Shown piece after piece: positions 15,397 through 24,068 of a stretch of 39,824 bases of DNA. The translations under genes and the position numbers were made by a program. Below the pieces are notes generated by a model that was not told the DNA's origin, did no database searches, and saw only the letters and a list, made by a program, of their open reading frames with translations. This stretch comes from Candidatus Woesearchaeota archaeon CG1_02_57_44 (GTDB lineage: Archaea > Nanobdellota > Nanobdellia > Woesearchaeales > CG1-02-57-44). Positions within the stretch are counted from its first letter, which is position 1, and each line of letters starts with the position of its first letter. The stretch spans positions 1-39,824 of the forward strand of contig MNWW01000030.1 of the NCBI GenBank assembly GCA_001871415.1, read 5' to 3'.

Positions 15397-15714
15397 TCAG
15401 CTATAATCGCGCCAGGTGTGATTGCACTTGGTGCATCGCATGAACTTGGTCTCTGGCTCGTCGCCCGCGCGCGTCTGCACCATCCAAAAATAGGCCTCTT
15501 TATGACCGCACTTGCCACACTCGGCCTCAACCTTTGGATACGGCACTTCCTCTTTTTCCACCACGTCGACTTCGGTTGAGCCGCGCTGCATGTGCTCGGT
15601 GATCTCGGCCTTGGCAGCGTCACCGTCCTTGTAGTCGCCTCGGGGACAGACCATGACACGCTTGTTGCCCTCTTTCTTTGGCAATAGGATGGAACCGCAT
15701 TTCGGACAGAACAT
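15397..15714 (-). CDS. tfs: Transcription factor S (TFIIS/RPB9-like cleavage factor)
   Basis: A 105-residue archaeal TFS. The N-terminal zinc ribbon begins MFCPKCGSILLPKKEGNK; the C-terminal ribbon holds Cys66/Cys69 (CGKCG) and Cys94/Cys97 (CTKCNHTW). The acidic hairpin tip Asp85-Glu86 (GDEPETKFMRC) is the catalytic pair that stimulates RNA cleavage in backtracked RNA polymerase, so this paralogue should be active. In the N-terminal ribbon only three of four cysteines are present: Cys3, Cys6 and Cys23, with Gly26 where a cysteine is expected (CPRGDY rather than CxxCGY). The N-ribbon may bind zinc with a substitute ligand or be weakened. The transcript is leaderless, with a TATA box at 15738-15747. 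Confidence 0.93.
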   Translation of the reverse strand: MFCPKCGSILLPKKEGNKRVMVCPRGDYKDGDAAKAEITEHMQRGSTEVDVVEKEEVPYPKVEAECGKCGHKEAYFWMVQTRAGDEPETKFMRCTKCNHTWRDYS

Positions 15715-15737
15715 AAGACAGGGGGGACGACGGCTGG

Positions 15738-15747
15738 TTTATAAAGG
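15738..15747 (-). promoter_or_regulatory. TATA box for TFS gene
   Basis: CTTTATAAAC on the minus strand, centred about 28 nt before the ATG at 15714. It is one of the best TATA matches in the window. Confidence 0.7.
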
Positions 15748-15790
15748 TTTAGGTGGTGGAAGGGGCCTCTGTCTTTGGCTGTCCAGGCAA

Positions 15791-16372
15791 TCACCCCGCC
15801 ACCCATGCCACCAGTTTCATAGCCATGAGCTTGACATAGCCGAGGTAGGGCAAGCGCATCCATGCCCTGCCGATGATCCGATCAGGCGTCACGGCCACCT
15901 CGTCAGGATTACTGCCGCAGTTATGGTCGCCCTTGAATGTATAGGACCCTTCGTTGACCGAGATGACACGGTGGATTATCGGCTCTGGTCTTGACGTCCA
16001 GTAGACCAGCACGTCACCGACCTTGACGTTTTCGGGTCTCACCCCTGTCAGGACGATGACGTCGCCGGCATCAAAGCCATTGCGGAAGCGGAAGAACTGG
16101 AACTGCTGCTGTTGGATATCGAGCGATGCGTATAGGTCGGCCTGAGTGAACGGGCCGCAGGATGATTGCCACCAAGTATCAAATGCGCCATCATGCTCCA
16201 TGCTGCCGGACACGACAGCCACCACCGGAAAGGGCGTACCCATGATGAGCCCCAGCACGGGATAGATGATGAAGCGGATGAGCAAAAACGCGAGCAGGAT
16301 ATTGGCAAGCCAGGACCAGATACTGTTGTCCTCGTGAAGAAAGTGCTTGATGCGCTTCCAGGTCATAACCAT
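15791..16372 (-). CDS. Signal peptidase I (archaeal/ER Ser-His type)
   Basis: A 193-residue type I signal peptidase that removes signal peptides from exported proteins at the membrane. An N-terminal helix (SWLANILLAFLLIRFIIYPVLG) is followed by the nucleophile motif VSGSMEH (Ser57). The general-base motif IIHRV has His134 where bacterial enzymes have lysine, and KGDHN has Asp149. This is the archaeal/eukaryotic ER-type dyad. A segment of about 45 residues between Ser57 and the next core strand (WWQSSCGPFTQADLY...QQQQFQFFRFRNGF) is longer than in minimal enzymes. The C-terminus has a second hydrophobic stretch. It is leaderless, with a TATA box at 16394-16403. It stands beside the surface-protein cluster whose precursors it probably cleaves. 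Confidence 0.92.
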   Translation of the reverse strand: MVMTWKRIKHFLHEDNSIWSWLANILLAFLLIRFIIYPVLGLIMGTPFPVVAVVSGSMEHDGAFDTWWQSSCGPFTQADLYASLDIQQQQFQFFRFRNGFDAGDVIVLTGVRPENVKVGDVLVYWTSRPEPIIHRVISVNEGSYTFKGDHNCGSNPDEVAVTPDRIIGRAWMRLPYLGYVKLMAMKLVAWVAG

Positions 16373-16393
16373 ACCTCTGCGTGAGATACCAGA

Positions 16394-16403
16394 GGTTTAA
16401 AAG
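16394..16403 (-). promoter_or_regulatory. TATA box for signal peptidase gene
   Basis: CTTTTAAACC on the minus strand, centred about 26 nt before the ATG at 16372. It shows the gene is transcribed independently of the surface cluster upstream. Confidence 0.6.
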
Positions 16404-16470
16404 CATTGCTCATGGGCAGTGTATTGTTGCCGTATCACTCCTTGGTCACACATACTCTCCACCATCATAT

Positions 16471-16490
16471 GCGCTATTTATTTCTAGCGC
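16471..16490 (-). repeat. Inverted repeat over the stop codon of the 1645-aa gene
   Basis: GCGCTA-8 nt-TAGCGC forms a perfect 6-bp hairpin whose stem includes the TAG stop of the surface gene ending at 16484. It may be part of the end of the surface transcript, but no strong T-run follows. Confidence 0.35.
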
Positions 16491-19400
16491 GCGCGTGACT
16501 TCTGCCGTGACCTTGCGGAGCGGACAGGAGCAGTCGCAGTCCCGCTTGCTGCCACGGACGGTTGAACTTGCGCCTGAGCAATTGGCTCTAGCATCGGCTT
16601 TGCCTGCGGCTTGAGCAAGCGCTCCTTGATGACATGATCAATATCTTTCTTGTGCCAACCGTGACTGAGCAGATGCTGTCGTATCTCCCTGAGCGAGTGG
16701 CCCGCCTGCAGATGCGTCAACATATAGCGGGCGAGCTCGTCCTGCGCCTGCTGCACGACTGGATGATCATGATGCTCCATGGCACGCTTGGGTCGCTGCA
16801 TGAGCGGATGCGCGCGCACGTAGACGATGCCGGCGCCCACGCTGGTCAGGATGAGCAGCAGGAGAGGCACCAGGAAGCCTCGGGGCTTTAGCGCGGGGAG
16901 TGATTGACCCTGGGCTGCACCACGGGATTCATTTGTGGGTGCTGTATCGCTGGCGCTGCCGACCTCTGCGCCGCTTGCGGAACCGATATCAACTGCTGTT
17001 TGCTCCGCTGATGTGGTTTCTGGAGTAAGCGCAGCCGTAATAGAGCCATCATCCTGTGTTGGGAGCGAAACAGTCGCTTTGGATTCTTTGCCTATCGCGA
17101 AGTACGAGAATCCTGGCGTATCCGCGTAATAGGTCACGGTGTTGTCGGTCACCGCGTCAATGACGGTCTTAAGCTCGACCCATGCACCGTTGACATTGCG
17201 ATAGAGCGAGACATCACCATTGCGCAAACCGACGCTGTTGAGCCAGGTGACATTCACGCGGAAGTAGATGCGCACCGCGGAAAACGAGCCCATGTTGGAC
17301 GTGTCAAAATGCAGCCAGTGATAGAGCGGTTCAGCCGGAGCGTCCAATGATGACGGTTTGCCGATGGCCGATATGGTGAGCTTGCCATTCACGACGCTCT
17401 CATTCGGCGTGAATTCCACGCGGCTGACCGGGATGGGCGCTATTGCCAGGGTCATGCTCTTCTGCTCGCCTGCTGCGATCGCGGCCCATATCTGGCTGGT
17501 CTTCGTGGGCGCTGCGCTGTCGCCTCCGCCACCACCACCGCCCCCTGCGGCGGATGAACTGGAACTGGAGGAAGAGCTGGTAATGGTCACGCTCAGGTTA
17601 TACTCATAATCAGATGTCATGGCGTTGCCATGCCAGTCCTGGCAGCGGACATAGTAGACATAATTTCCTGACACCGGCGTGCTTACGGTCGCGTTGAAGC
17701 TGATGTTATTGGCTGTGTCAAAATAATTATCCATGATGCCGTAGGCCACGCCCGCGCCGGTCTCATAGCGGCAAGTGCTGTTCTCATTGACCTGGAAGGT
17801 GATGACACTCGCGGTGTTTGTCGACGTATAGGGATCCTGCGACTGCACGTATGGCGCGACGGTATCATTCGCCTGCACCACGCCGCTGTGATTGAGACCT
17901 GTTATCCTGAGGCGGGTGCCATTGTACGCGCAGGCGTATTGCCCTGTGCTTCCCGGGCATACGACAAAAGTCTCATAGGCGCCATCGCAATCTTTGCTGA
18001 TATCAGCGACGGATTGCACATCAGGACTGTCCTTTATGCAGACACCTTGCGCGCCGGTCGCGTTGGTCACATAGATGGTCTTGCCGGGCGCCTCCAGGCC
18101 ACGGATGATGATGGAGCCACCTCTGCTCGTGTTCTCGTCTTTCTTGAAGGTGAGATTGCGCAGGACAAGCTTCGTCGTGTTGGTGAACGTGTAATTGAAC
18201 TGCACCAACGTCTGGTTGTCGGCCGTGAACGTGACATTCAGGTTGCCGCCGAACGCCTCTGACAGGTTCCCTGACGCATTGAGGGTGATGTTGAGCGGCA
18301 CATTGGTATTGATGCTGCTGGCATTGCCGATGAGATAGTCACCGGTATCATTCAGGCCATCATTGTCCGCGTCGGTCTCGTTGTAGTCAGGATTGCCATC
18401 GCCATCAGTATCAAGGCTCGCCGTCGCGAAGGTCCAGTTGTAGGGACTCATGGTATTGCCAGCAAGGTCTTTTGCGCCCGTCACATTGACCTGTATGAGC
18501 TGGTCATAGCCCAGCCATGCCCAGGGGATGAAGATGCTCTGGTTGGACGCGTTCCAGGACACATTGCCGCGCCAGAGCTGGCTGGTGTTCAGCGAGAGGA
18601 CACTGAATGAAGGAAGCACGGAGGTGTTCATGCTCGTCTCATTGAAGAAGACGCTGATGATGGTGCCGACCGCGACGCTGGTGGACGCGTTGGCAGGCGT
18701 GACAAGGACCGGCACTGGCGCGGTCAGGTCGAGCAGGGCTGTGATATTTCGCGTCGACTGCGCATTGCCCGCCTGGTCGACAGAGTAATAATAGACAGAA
18801 TGGTTGCCCGTTGTGTTGATGAGCACCACGATGCTTCCTGCACCGCTGGCGCTGCTGTTGGACCAGCTGTCGCTGTCCAGGCGATAGTAGGTGAGATTGA
18901 CCTGAAGGTCGTCTGATGGCGAGATAGTGACATTGTATGCAGCGGACTGCCATCTGGCCTCGCCGGCCGACGACGCTGTGGTGTTCGGACTGGTGGTGTC
19001 GACGTACAGGGCCACGGACGCGTTGCCCATGTTGCCCGACGTATCATTGGCGAAGATGGTGAGCGTGTAGGTCCCGGCGGCGCTGACATTGAGCAGAAGC
19101 TGGCCATGCTGACCCGCGAGGGTGATGTTGCCGCCGGCATTGCCTGTGCCGTTGCTCAGCCAGGCGCTGCTGAAGTACGCTTCTGTTATGTTCCAGGCGA
19201 CGGTAATATTGACCGTACTGTTGACATAGGACGCATTCAGCGGGAGTGTGAAGTTGACGATTGGAGATGTGATGTCGCTCGCGCCGAAGGCGCCGGAGAA
19301 ATGGTCCGCATAGATGACGGTCGATGAGCCAGAGACCTCGTAGCAGGCACTGTCCGTTCCGATGATGGATACGTGGCTGCTGATGTTCACGGTGGCAGAG

Positions 19401-21421
19401 CAGGTGCTGATGGCGGAGCAGGACGCATTCTCCATTGCTGTGCCATTGCAATAATAGTTGGCCGCATAGGTCGTGGGGAGGGCGATGACACCGTACTTGT
19501 AGTTTGATCCTGCTGGTAGGAATGATTCCACGTCGAACCAGCCGAAGTCGGAGATGTTGAGACCTGACGCCTCAGCTGCCGCAACGATGCTGGCCGAGGG
19601 ACTCTCATTGACCTGCGTGTCATTCATCGCCGCCATCTGGCTGAGATTGATGGAGAAGCCCACGATAGCAAAGCTCTTATTTCCCTGCGTGATGGTGAGC
19701 GTGTAGTTGTAGAAGACCGGCGCCAGGTAGTCTGATGCTGTGCCGTCCTCCAGGGTCACGTTCATGGATTGCCCTGGTTTCTGGAAGAGGTCTGTCAGCT
19801 GGCTCGCGTTCACGGCCTGCAATTCTGCGAGCAAAGGACTGGTGCAGGTGACGCGGTTGAAGGTATCGTTGGCGCAGAGATAGACCGTATGCGAGCCTGG
19901 GCCCGTCAGGTTGCTCGTGAAATCAAGATCCACGCCCGCCACATAGGTCCCCTCACCGCCTGACCGTGCCATGGTGATTGCGCCGCTGTTCTGGCTCTCA
20001 AGCTGCCAGTGCGCGGTGATGTTGTACCACACGCTGTCGATGCTGGTATCCGACACATTCGCGATGAAGGTCACGTTGAGCGTAGTGTAGTTTGTGGCGT
20101 TAGGTGATATCTGAAGCACGGTCGGAGCTACGTCATCAAGTATGTAGTAGTAGGTCGCGTTGGACGCGCGGCCGAGCGAGTCGTTGGCTGTTATGAAGAC
20201 TGTCGTATTGTCAGCTTCTGCCCAGAGCGAGAGGTTTGCGGAAAGGGACATGGAGGTGTTACCGGAAGCGGCAAGTGCGTAACCCTGCAGGTTGCTGCCG
20301 CTGCTGTTGGTCACGTTCAGCTGGACGATGTCCAAAGCAGCGTCGCTCGCCACCATGATAAGCGAGCCGGATGTCGTGACGTAAGGAGTTGTCTGGCTCG
20401 GCGTTATCGTGGGCGCATCGTATGGCACTGCCGCGACGCTGGCGTTAGCGCCCTGATTGCCGCTGGTGTCATTGGCCGAGACGCGATAGCCGTAGCTTGC
20501 GCCGTTGGTGAGGCCGGTGTCCTGATACGTTGTCGCGCTTGTTGTGTTCAGGAGCGCCCAGGTGCCGGTGTTGTTGCTGAAGATGAGATAGTTCTCCAGG
20601 TCCGCGAAGGTGGTATCATCGGTGCTATTCGCGGGCGCTGTCCACGTGAGGTTGATGGTGGTGTTGCCCGCGGCCGCGTCCAGGCCCGTGACCACGCCAG
20701 GAGCCACATTGTCCAGCGGCGTCGCGTTATAGGCGATGACCGTGGTGTTGCGGTTGTCGGCCGTGTCATTGGCGATGACCGCGACCCAGGCCTCTGTGCC
20801 GTCAGCGAGGCCCTCCACATTCCAGGATGTCGCTGTGGTACTGCCATTGAAGGTCGCGCCCGATGTGCTGGTGAAGTTGGACGCGCTGACGTAGATGAGA
20901 TATTCGCTCAAGTCCGCCTCACTGTTTGCTGACCAGGACAGGGTGATGCGTCCGGAGCTGGTCGCGTTGTTCTGCACGCTGACGCCCGCGATGGGCGCTG
21001 GCGGAGAGTCAAAAAGCGTCAGGTTCGGCATGATGGCGTAGCCGTTGCTCACATCCGTCGCGGTCAGGGTGTAATTGGATGTGTTTGACTGGACCGGCCA
21101 GCTGTAATTGACGCTCAGGAGCACCACATCACCAGCGCCGGAGTAGTTAATGCTCCTGCGGAAGTGGAAGATAGCGGACTCGCCTGTGGGAAGCGCGCCT
21201 GACCGGTTGTCCAGCACGGTCGATGTGCCATTGTAGAAGACGACCACGGTGTAGGACGCGCCGGTGGCGTTGGAGCCATTCGCCAGGAGCACATGGCCCA
21301 TCATGGGCATCACGTTGATGGACGGCGGCGCGTCCGCGAGCACGACTGGCGCAAACAAGGCGCCAGCTACTCCTATCAACAGCACCCCAAGGAGCAAACG
21401 CTCCAACACGTATCTGCCCAT
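16484..21421 (-). CDS. Giant surface protein with FN3, TSP3-like and PGF-pre-PGF domains, membrane anchor and cytoplasmic tail
   Basis: 1645 residues, extracellular and anchored. Layout: signal peptide (1-29); an N-terminal domain shared with the gene upstream (30-135); two fibronectin-III-like domains (about 139-237 and 240-332); further Ig-like domains; an SbsA-type Ig-like domain (about 903-1000); a calcium-type Asp-rich DTDGDGNPDYNETDADNDG segment (about 1003-1025); a Ser/Gly-rich linker (about 1281-1297); a PGF-pre-PGF domain (about 1375-1445, ending TPGFSYFAIG); a membrane helix (about 1513-1533); and a basic tail carrying the GHSLREIRQHLLSHGWHKKDI module. Many N-x-S/T sites suggest heavy N-glycosylation. 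There is no PGF-CTERM sorting tail. No TATA box is seen in the 94-nt gap, so it is probably co-transcribed with the gene at 21516. Adhesion or S-layer-like structure is inferred. Confidence 0.88.
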   Translation of the reverse strand: MGRYVLERLLLGVLLIGVAGALFAPVVLADAPPSINVMPMMGHVLLANGSNATGASYTVVVFYNGTSTVLDNRSGALPTGESAIFHFRRSINYSGAGDVVLLSVNYSWPVQSNTSNYTLTATDVSNGYAIMPNLTLFDSPPAPIAGVSVQNNATSSGRITLSWSANSEADLSEYLIYVSASNFTSTSGATFNGSTTATSWNVEGLADGTEAWVAVIANDTADNRNTTVIAYNATPLDNVAPGVVTGLDAAAGNTTINLTWTAPANSTDDTTFADLENYLIFSNNTGTWALLNTTSATTYQDTGLTNGASYGYRVSANDTSGNQGANASVAAVPYDAPTITPSQTTPYVTTSGSLIMVASDAALDIVQLNVTNSSGSNLQGYALAASGNTSMSLSANLSLWAEADNTTVFITANDSLGRASNATYYYILDDVAPTVLQISPNATNYTTLNVTFIANVSDTSIDSVWYNITAHWQLESQNSGAITMARSGGEGTYVAGVDLDFTSNLTGPGSHTVYLCANDTFNRVTCTSPLLAELQAVNASQLTDLFQKPGQSMNVTLEDGTASDYLAPVFYNYTLTITQGNKSFAIVGFSINLSQMAAMNDTQVNESPSASIVAAAEASGLNISDFGWFDVESFLPAGSNYKYGVIALPTTYAANYYCNGTAMENASCSAISTCSATVNISSHVSIIGTDSACYEVSGSSTVIYADHFSGAFGASDITSPIVNFTLPLNASYVNSTVNITVAWNITEAYFSSAWLSNGTGNAGGNITLAGQHGQLLLNVSAAGTYTLTIFANDTSGNMGNASVALYVDTTSPNTTASSAGEARWQSAAYNVTISPSDDLQVNLTYYRLDSDSWSNSSASGAGSIVVLINTTGNHSVYYYSVDQAGNAQSTRNITALLDLTAPVPVLVTPANASTSVAVGTIISVFFNETSMNTSVLPSFSVLSLNTSQLWRGNVSWNASNQSIFIPWAWLGYDQLIQVNVTGAKDLAGNTMSPYNWTFATASLDTDGDGNPDYNETDADNDGLNDTGDYLIGNASSINTNVPLNITLNASGNLSEAFGGNLNVTFTADNQTLVQFNYTFTNTTKLVLRNLTFKKDENTSRGGSIIIRGLEAPGKTIYVTNATGAQGVCIKDSPDVQSVADISKDCDGAYETFVVCPGSTGQYACAYNGTRLRITGLNHSGVVQANDTVAPYVQSQDPYTSTNTASVITFQVNENSTCRYETGAGVAYGIMDNYFDTANNISFNATVSTPVSGNYVYYVRCQDWHGNAMTSDYEYNLSVTITSSSSSSSSSAAGGGGGGGGDSAAPTKTSQIWAAIAAGEQKSMTLAIAPIPVSRVEFTPNESVVNGKLTISAIGKPSSLDAPAEPLYHWLHFDTSNMGSFSAVRIYFRVNVTWLNSVGLRNGDVSLYRNVNGAWVELKTVIDAVTDNTVTYYADTPGFSYFAIGKESKATVSLPTQDDGSITAALTPETTSAEQTAVDIGSASGAEVGSASDTAPTNESRGAAQGQSLPALKPRGFLVPLLLLILTSVGAGIVYVRAHPLMQRPKRAMEHHDHPVVQQAQDELARYMLTHLQAGHSLREIRQHLLSHGWHKKDIDHVIKERLLKPQAKPMLEPIAQAQVQPSVAASGTATAPVRSARSRQKSRAR

Positions 21422-21515
21422 GACCTGAAGACCCCACTGCCCTTCGCCGCCCCTGATGCCTCTGCTGCATCACTGCGCGCAGATCACGACAGGCGGCGAG
21501 GCCCTTGCCTTGCCC

Positions 21516-23069
21516 TCATCCATACGACCAGGAATCATTCTGGCTGGTGCGTATCCAATAGCCCACTCCGGGCTCCACATCCGCGAAGCCGTCAAAGGAG
21601 CCGAGTATCTTGATATTCGTCTCCCAGCTGCTGCTGGACGTGTTGTAGCGCCAGAGACTGACATAGCCGGACACGTCCGCAAATACTGATGAGACTGTCG
21701 CGCTCGACGCCTGGCTATAGCCGACCATAGTCCAGGTCGCGACAAGAGAGACGTTCTGGCTCTGCTGCGTGCCGCTCACGGTCAACGTGCCGGGGCTGAG
21801 CATCTTTATCCAGTAGCCCTTGCCGATCTCAAGCACCTGCAGCTCGCCGTCCAGGATGCCCAGGCCGGACAGGTAGGTCGATGACTGCCAGCCCTGCCTG
21901 CTCGTGTTCCACCAGTAGAGGACCGTATAGTTGAGGCCGGTGAGGATGGTCTGCGCGCCCGAGGCGCTCGGCTGCAGCGGCAGGGAGAACAGGTTCCATC
22001 CTGCCGAGAGGTTGATGCTTGATGACAGCGTGGTGATGGAGCCGTTCACCTGTGTGCTGTTGCGCGAGATATGCCCCGCGTCATCATACGCGAAGACCTG
22101 AAAGTAGTAGGTATATCCGGTCAGGCCGGTATGATCGTGGGTGAGGGTCGCATTGGACGTGTTGGCGATATTGACCCAGTTGCTTGGCACCTGGGGCGGG
22201 CTTGTCGCGTTGGGCGTCGTGGTGTTGGCCATGTAGAGCATATAGCCCATGACATCGGCCGTCGATGTGCTGTCATTGTTGCTTGTGACCGCGCTCCACG
22301 TCAAGGTGATGGTGCTGGCGGAGACTGACGCAGAGAGATTGGCCACGCTCTCGGGCGCCAGGACATCAGCGACCACTCCTGCCACCGGGATGACGGACGC
22401 GTTATAATTGCCCTCCGCGTCCTGCGGGGCTATGGCGTACCAGTACGTGGCATCACTGGTGAGGCCGCTGTCCGTGTAGTTGTCGTCCGTGGTGTTGGCG
22501 ATGTTGCTCGCGGACGCTGTCGAGGAGAAGTTTGATTGGCTGCGATAGACGCGGTACAGGGCGAGGTCTGATTCTGACGACGCGCTCCAGGAGACATTGA
22601 GCTGTGTCTGCCCTGCGACTGATGCGACCGCCAGGCCAGCCACCTGCGCCGGCGGGAAGTTGAAGAGCGTCAGGTTGAGCATGATAGCATAGCCATTGCT
22701 CACGTCCGCGGCCGTGATGGTGTAATTGGACTGGTTGCGCTGGTAGGGGAAACTTGTGTTGACCACCAGGATGACCGTGTCATTCTCCGCGCTGTAGTTG
22801 AGGTTGAGACTGAAGTGATAGATTGAGCCGCCGCCCGTCGGCAATGTCCCGGCCCTGGCATCCAGGACCGTGCTGCTGCCGTTATAGTAGACCGTCACGT
22901 TGTAGCTCGCGCCTGTCGCATTGCTCCCGTTAGAAAGCAGCACATGCGCCTTGACAGGCAGCTGGTTGATGCTCGGCGGGCCGTCAGCTAACGCGACCCC
23001 CAGGAGGGCCATGGCCAAAACCGCCACCAGCACAGCCATCGCTGCATTGCCTTTGCCGACCCGTCCCAT
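21516..23069 (-). CDS. Secreted FN3-domain surface protein with GWN..SLPL module, 517 aa
   Basis: A 517-residue exported protein. A signal peptide (NAAMAVLVAVLAMALLGVALA) precedes an N-terminal domain (about 30-135) nearly identical in pattern to that of the 1645-aa protein: PPSIN, HVLL.NGSNATGASY, STVLDARAGTLPTG, NYTITAADVSNGYAIM. Two fibronectin-III-like domains follow (about 139-230 and 235-350). The last 165 residues are two half-repeats, each ending in a PG/GKGYWI motif: AGWNLFSLPL...GKGYWIKM and WTMVGYS...PGVGYWIRT. There is no C-terminal membrane helix, so it is secreted or held by partners. The frame is open to 23087, but the TATA box at 23091-23100 puts transcription start near 23069, making that ATG the leaderless start. 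Confidence 0.87.
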   Translation of the reverse strand: MGRVGKGNAAMAVLVAVLAMALLGVALADGPPSINQLPVKAHVLLSNGSNATGASYNVTVYYNGSSTVLDARAGTLPTGGGSIYHFSLNLNYSAENDTVILVVNTSFPYQRNQSNYTITAADVSNGYAIMLNLTLFNFPPAQVAGLAVASVAGQTQLNVSWSASSESDLALYRVYRSQSNFSSTASASNIANTTDDNYTDSGLTSDATYWYAIAPQDAEGNYNASVIPVAGVVADVLAPESVANLSASVSASTITLTWSAVTSNNDSTSTADVMGYMLYMANTTTPNATSPPQVPSNWVNIANTSNATLTHDHTGLTGYTYYFQVFAYDDAGHISRNSTQVNGSITTLSSSINLSAGWNLFSLPLQPSASGAQTILTGLNYTVLYWWNTSRQGWQSSTYLSGLGILDGELQVLEIGKGYWIKMLSPGTLTVSGTQQSQNVSLVATWTMVGYSQASSATVSSVFADVSGYVSLWRYNTSSSSWETNIKILGSFDGFADVEPGVGYWIRTSQNDSWSYG

Positions 23070-23090
23070 AGTGCTTTTCGTACCCATCTG

Positions 23091-23100
23091 CCTTATAAAC
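23091..23100 (-). promoter_or_regulatory. Internal TATA box within the surface-protein cluster
   Basis: GTTTATAAGG on the minus strand, centred about 27 nt before the ATG at 23069. It splits the five-gene cluster into two possible transcription units. Confidence 0.6.
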
Positions 23101-23172
23101 CTTGCTCCTCATCCACTGTGCCTGAAAGGCCCCTGCTCCCGGGCGTCCTCACAACCTTGATCGCGCCCATCT

Positions 23173-24063
23173 TCATCGGAAGTAATCGCGCTTCATCCTG
23201 CGGTCATTGATGATGTAGCCACCGACCAGGCCTGCGGTCAGGGCCGCTATAGCAATGAAGACTATCCATCCAGTGCCGCTCTGCGGCGGCGCCATGATAT
23301 CATCGGCGTTAGGAGGATGCTTCGCGTCCTCCGTGGGTTCCGCCGCCGCATCCGTGGCCTGAGCGCCGCCCGCAGCCCCATCACCTGAGCCTCCGCTGGC
23401 ATCCACCTGCGTGTCCGCGGATGCGTCTGCGGCTGTGGAGCCATCCTGCAGGGCATCAGCGTCCGGGTCAGCATCGGTCGCGGGGGGCATGTAGGCCGTC
23501 GTCGACCCACCTGAAGTTGCCGATGAGCCGGATGACGCATCGCCAGAGGAAGATCCTGACGAGCCGTCGAACGGCGCGCTGTCTCCGGACGTGTCATCGC
23601 GGCCTGACACTGCCTGACCGACGCTGATATCAAGCGTATGCTCGGTTCCCGATGCGCCGATGGTCACCGGGTTCTCGTTGATCGCCTGCCCGTCCACCGT
23701 GATGGTTGCCTGCATGCCCTCGGTCAGCGTGCTGTTGAGCTGGAAGTACAGGAAGTACTGGTCAAACTGCATATCGCCCATGGTGTAGCGGGAGACTTGC
23801 GCGCCATCGACCTTGGCGATGATCACCGCGCCCGAGTCCTGCGTCAATGCTGCTCCGTCGACCGTCACGGTGCCTCGCAGCATGTGCGGTATGGCAGGAG
23901 GGGATGACGGCGCTGCGCTCACCGCCTGCATCGGCAAGGTGAGCAGCAGCATCGGTAGCGTGAGCAGCAGCATCGGTATCACGAGCATCAGCTTCGAGGC
24001 GAGGACCGCACCCGCACGCGCGCACGCAGGCCCCCGGAGGGCTGAAGAATCATCGCGTCTCAT
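23173..24063 (-). CDS. Secreted, C-terminally anchored surface protein with Ser/Asp/Ala-rich stalk, 296 aa
   Basis: A 296-residue exported protein: a basic N-terminus, a long hydrophobic signal segment containing the duplicated heptad LLLTLPM, and a compact beta domain. That domain starts with RGTVTVDGAALTQDSGAVI and ends TVDGQAINENPVTIG, a pattern seen in archaeal surface proteins with a 'G.V.V.G..A..G..V.A..DG' core. A low-complexity Ser/Gly then Ala/Asp-rich stalk of about 100 residues follows, then a membrane helix (GWIVFIAIAALTAGLVGGYI) and the basic end NDRRMKRDYFR. The topology suggests a small anchored receptor or spacer. Translation may start at GTG 24072, overlapping the previous stop (GTGA), or at ATG 24063, which has GGTGA 5 nt upstream; I use the ATG. 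Confidence 0.85.
   Translation of the reverse strand: MRRDDSSALRGPACARAGAVLASKLMLVIPMLLLTLPMLLLTLPMQAVSAAPSSPPAIPHMLRGTVTVDGAALTQDSGAVIIAKVDGAQVSRYTMGDMQFDQYFLYFQLNSTLTEGMQATITVDGQAINENPVTIGASGTEHTLDISVGQAVSGRDDTSGDSAPFDGSSGSSSGDASSGSSATSGGSTTAYMPPATDADPDADALQDGSTAADASADTQVDASGGSGDGAAGGAQATDAAAEPTEDAKHPPNADDIMAPPQSGTGWIVFIAIAALTAGLVGGYIINDRRMKRDYFR
23939..23980. repeat. 21-bp tandem duplication in a signal-peptide coding region
   Basis: Two copies of GTGAGCAGCAGCATCGGTA(G/T)C-type sequence (23939-23959 and 23960-23980) differ by one base. On the minus strand they encode the repeated hydrophobic heptapeptide of the signal segment. The unit is a multiple of three, so copy-number change would stay in frame. 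Confidence 0.8.
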
Positions 24064-24068
24064 CGTGG

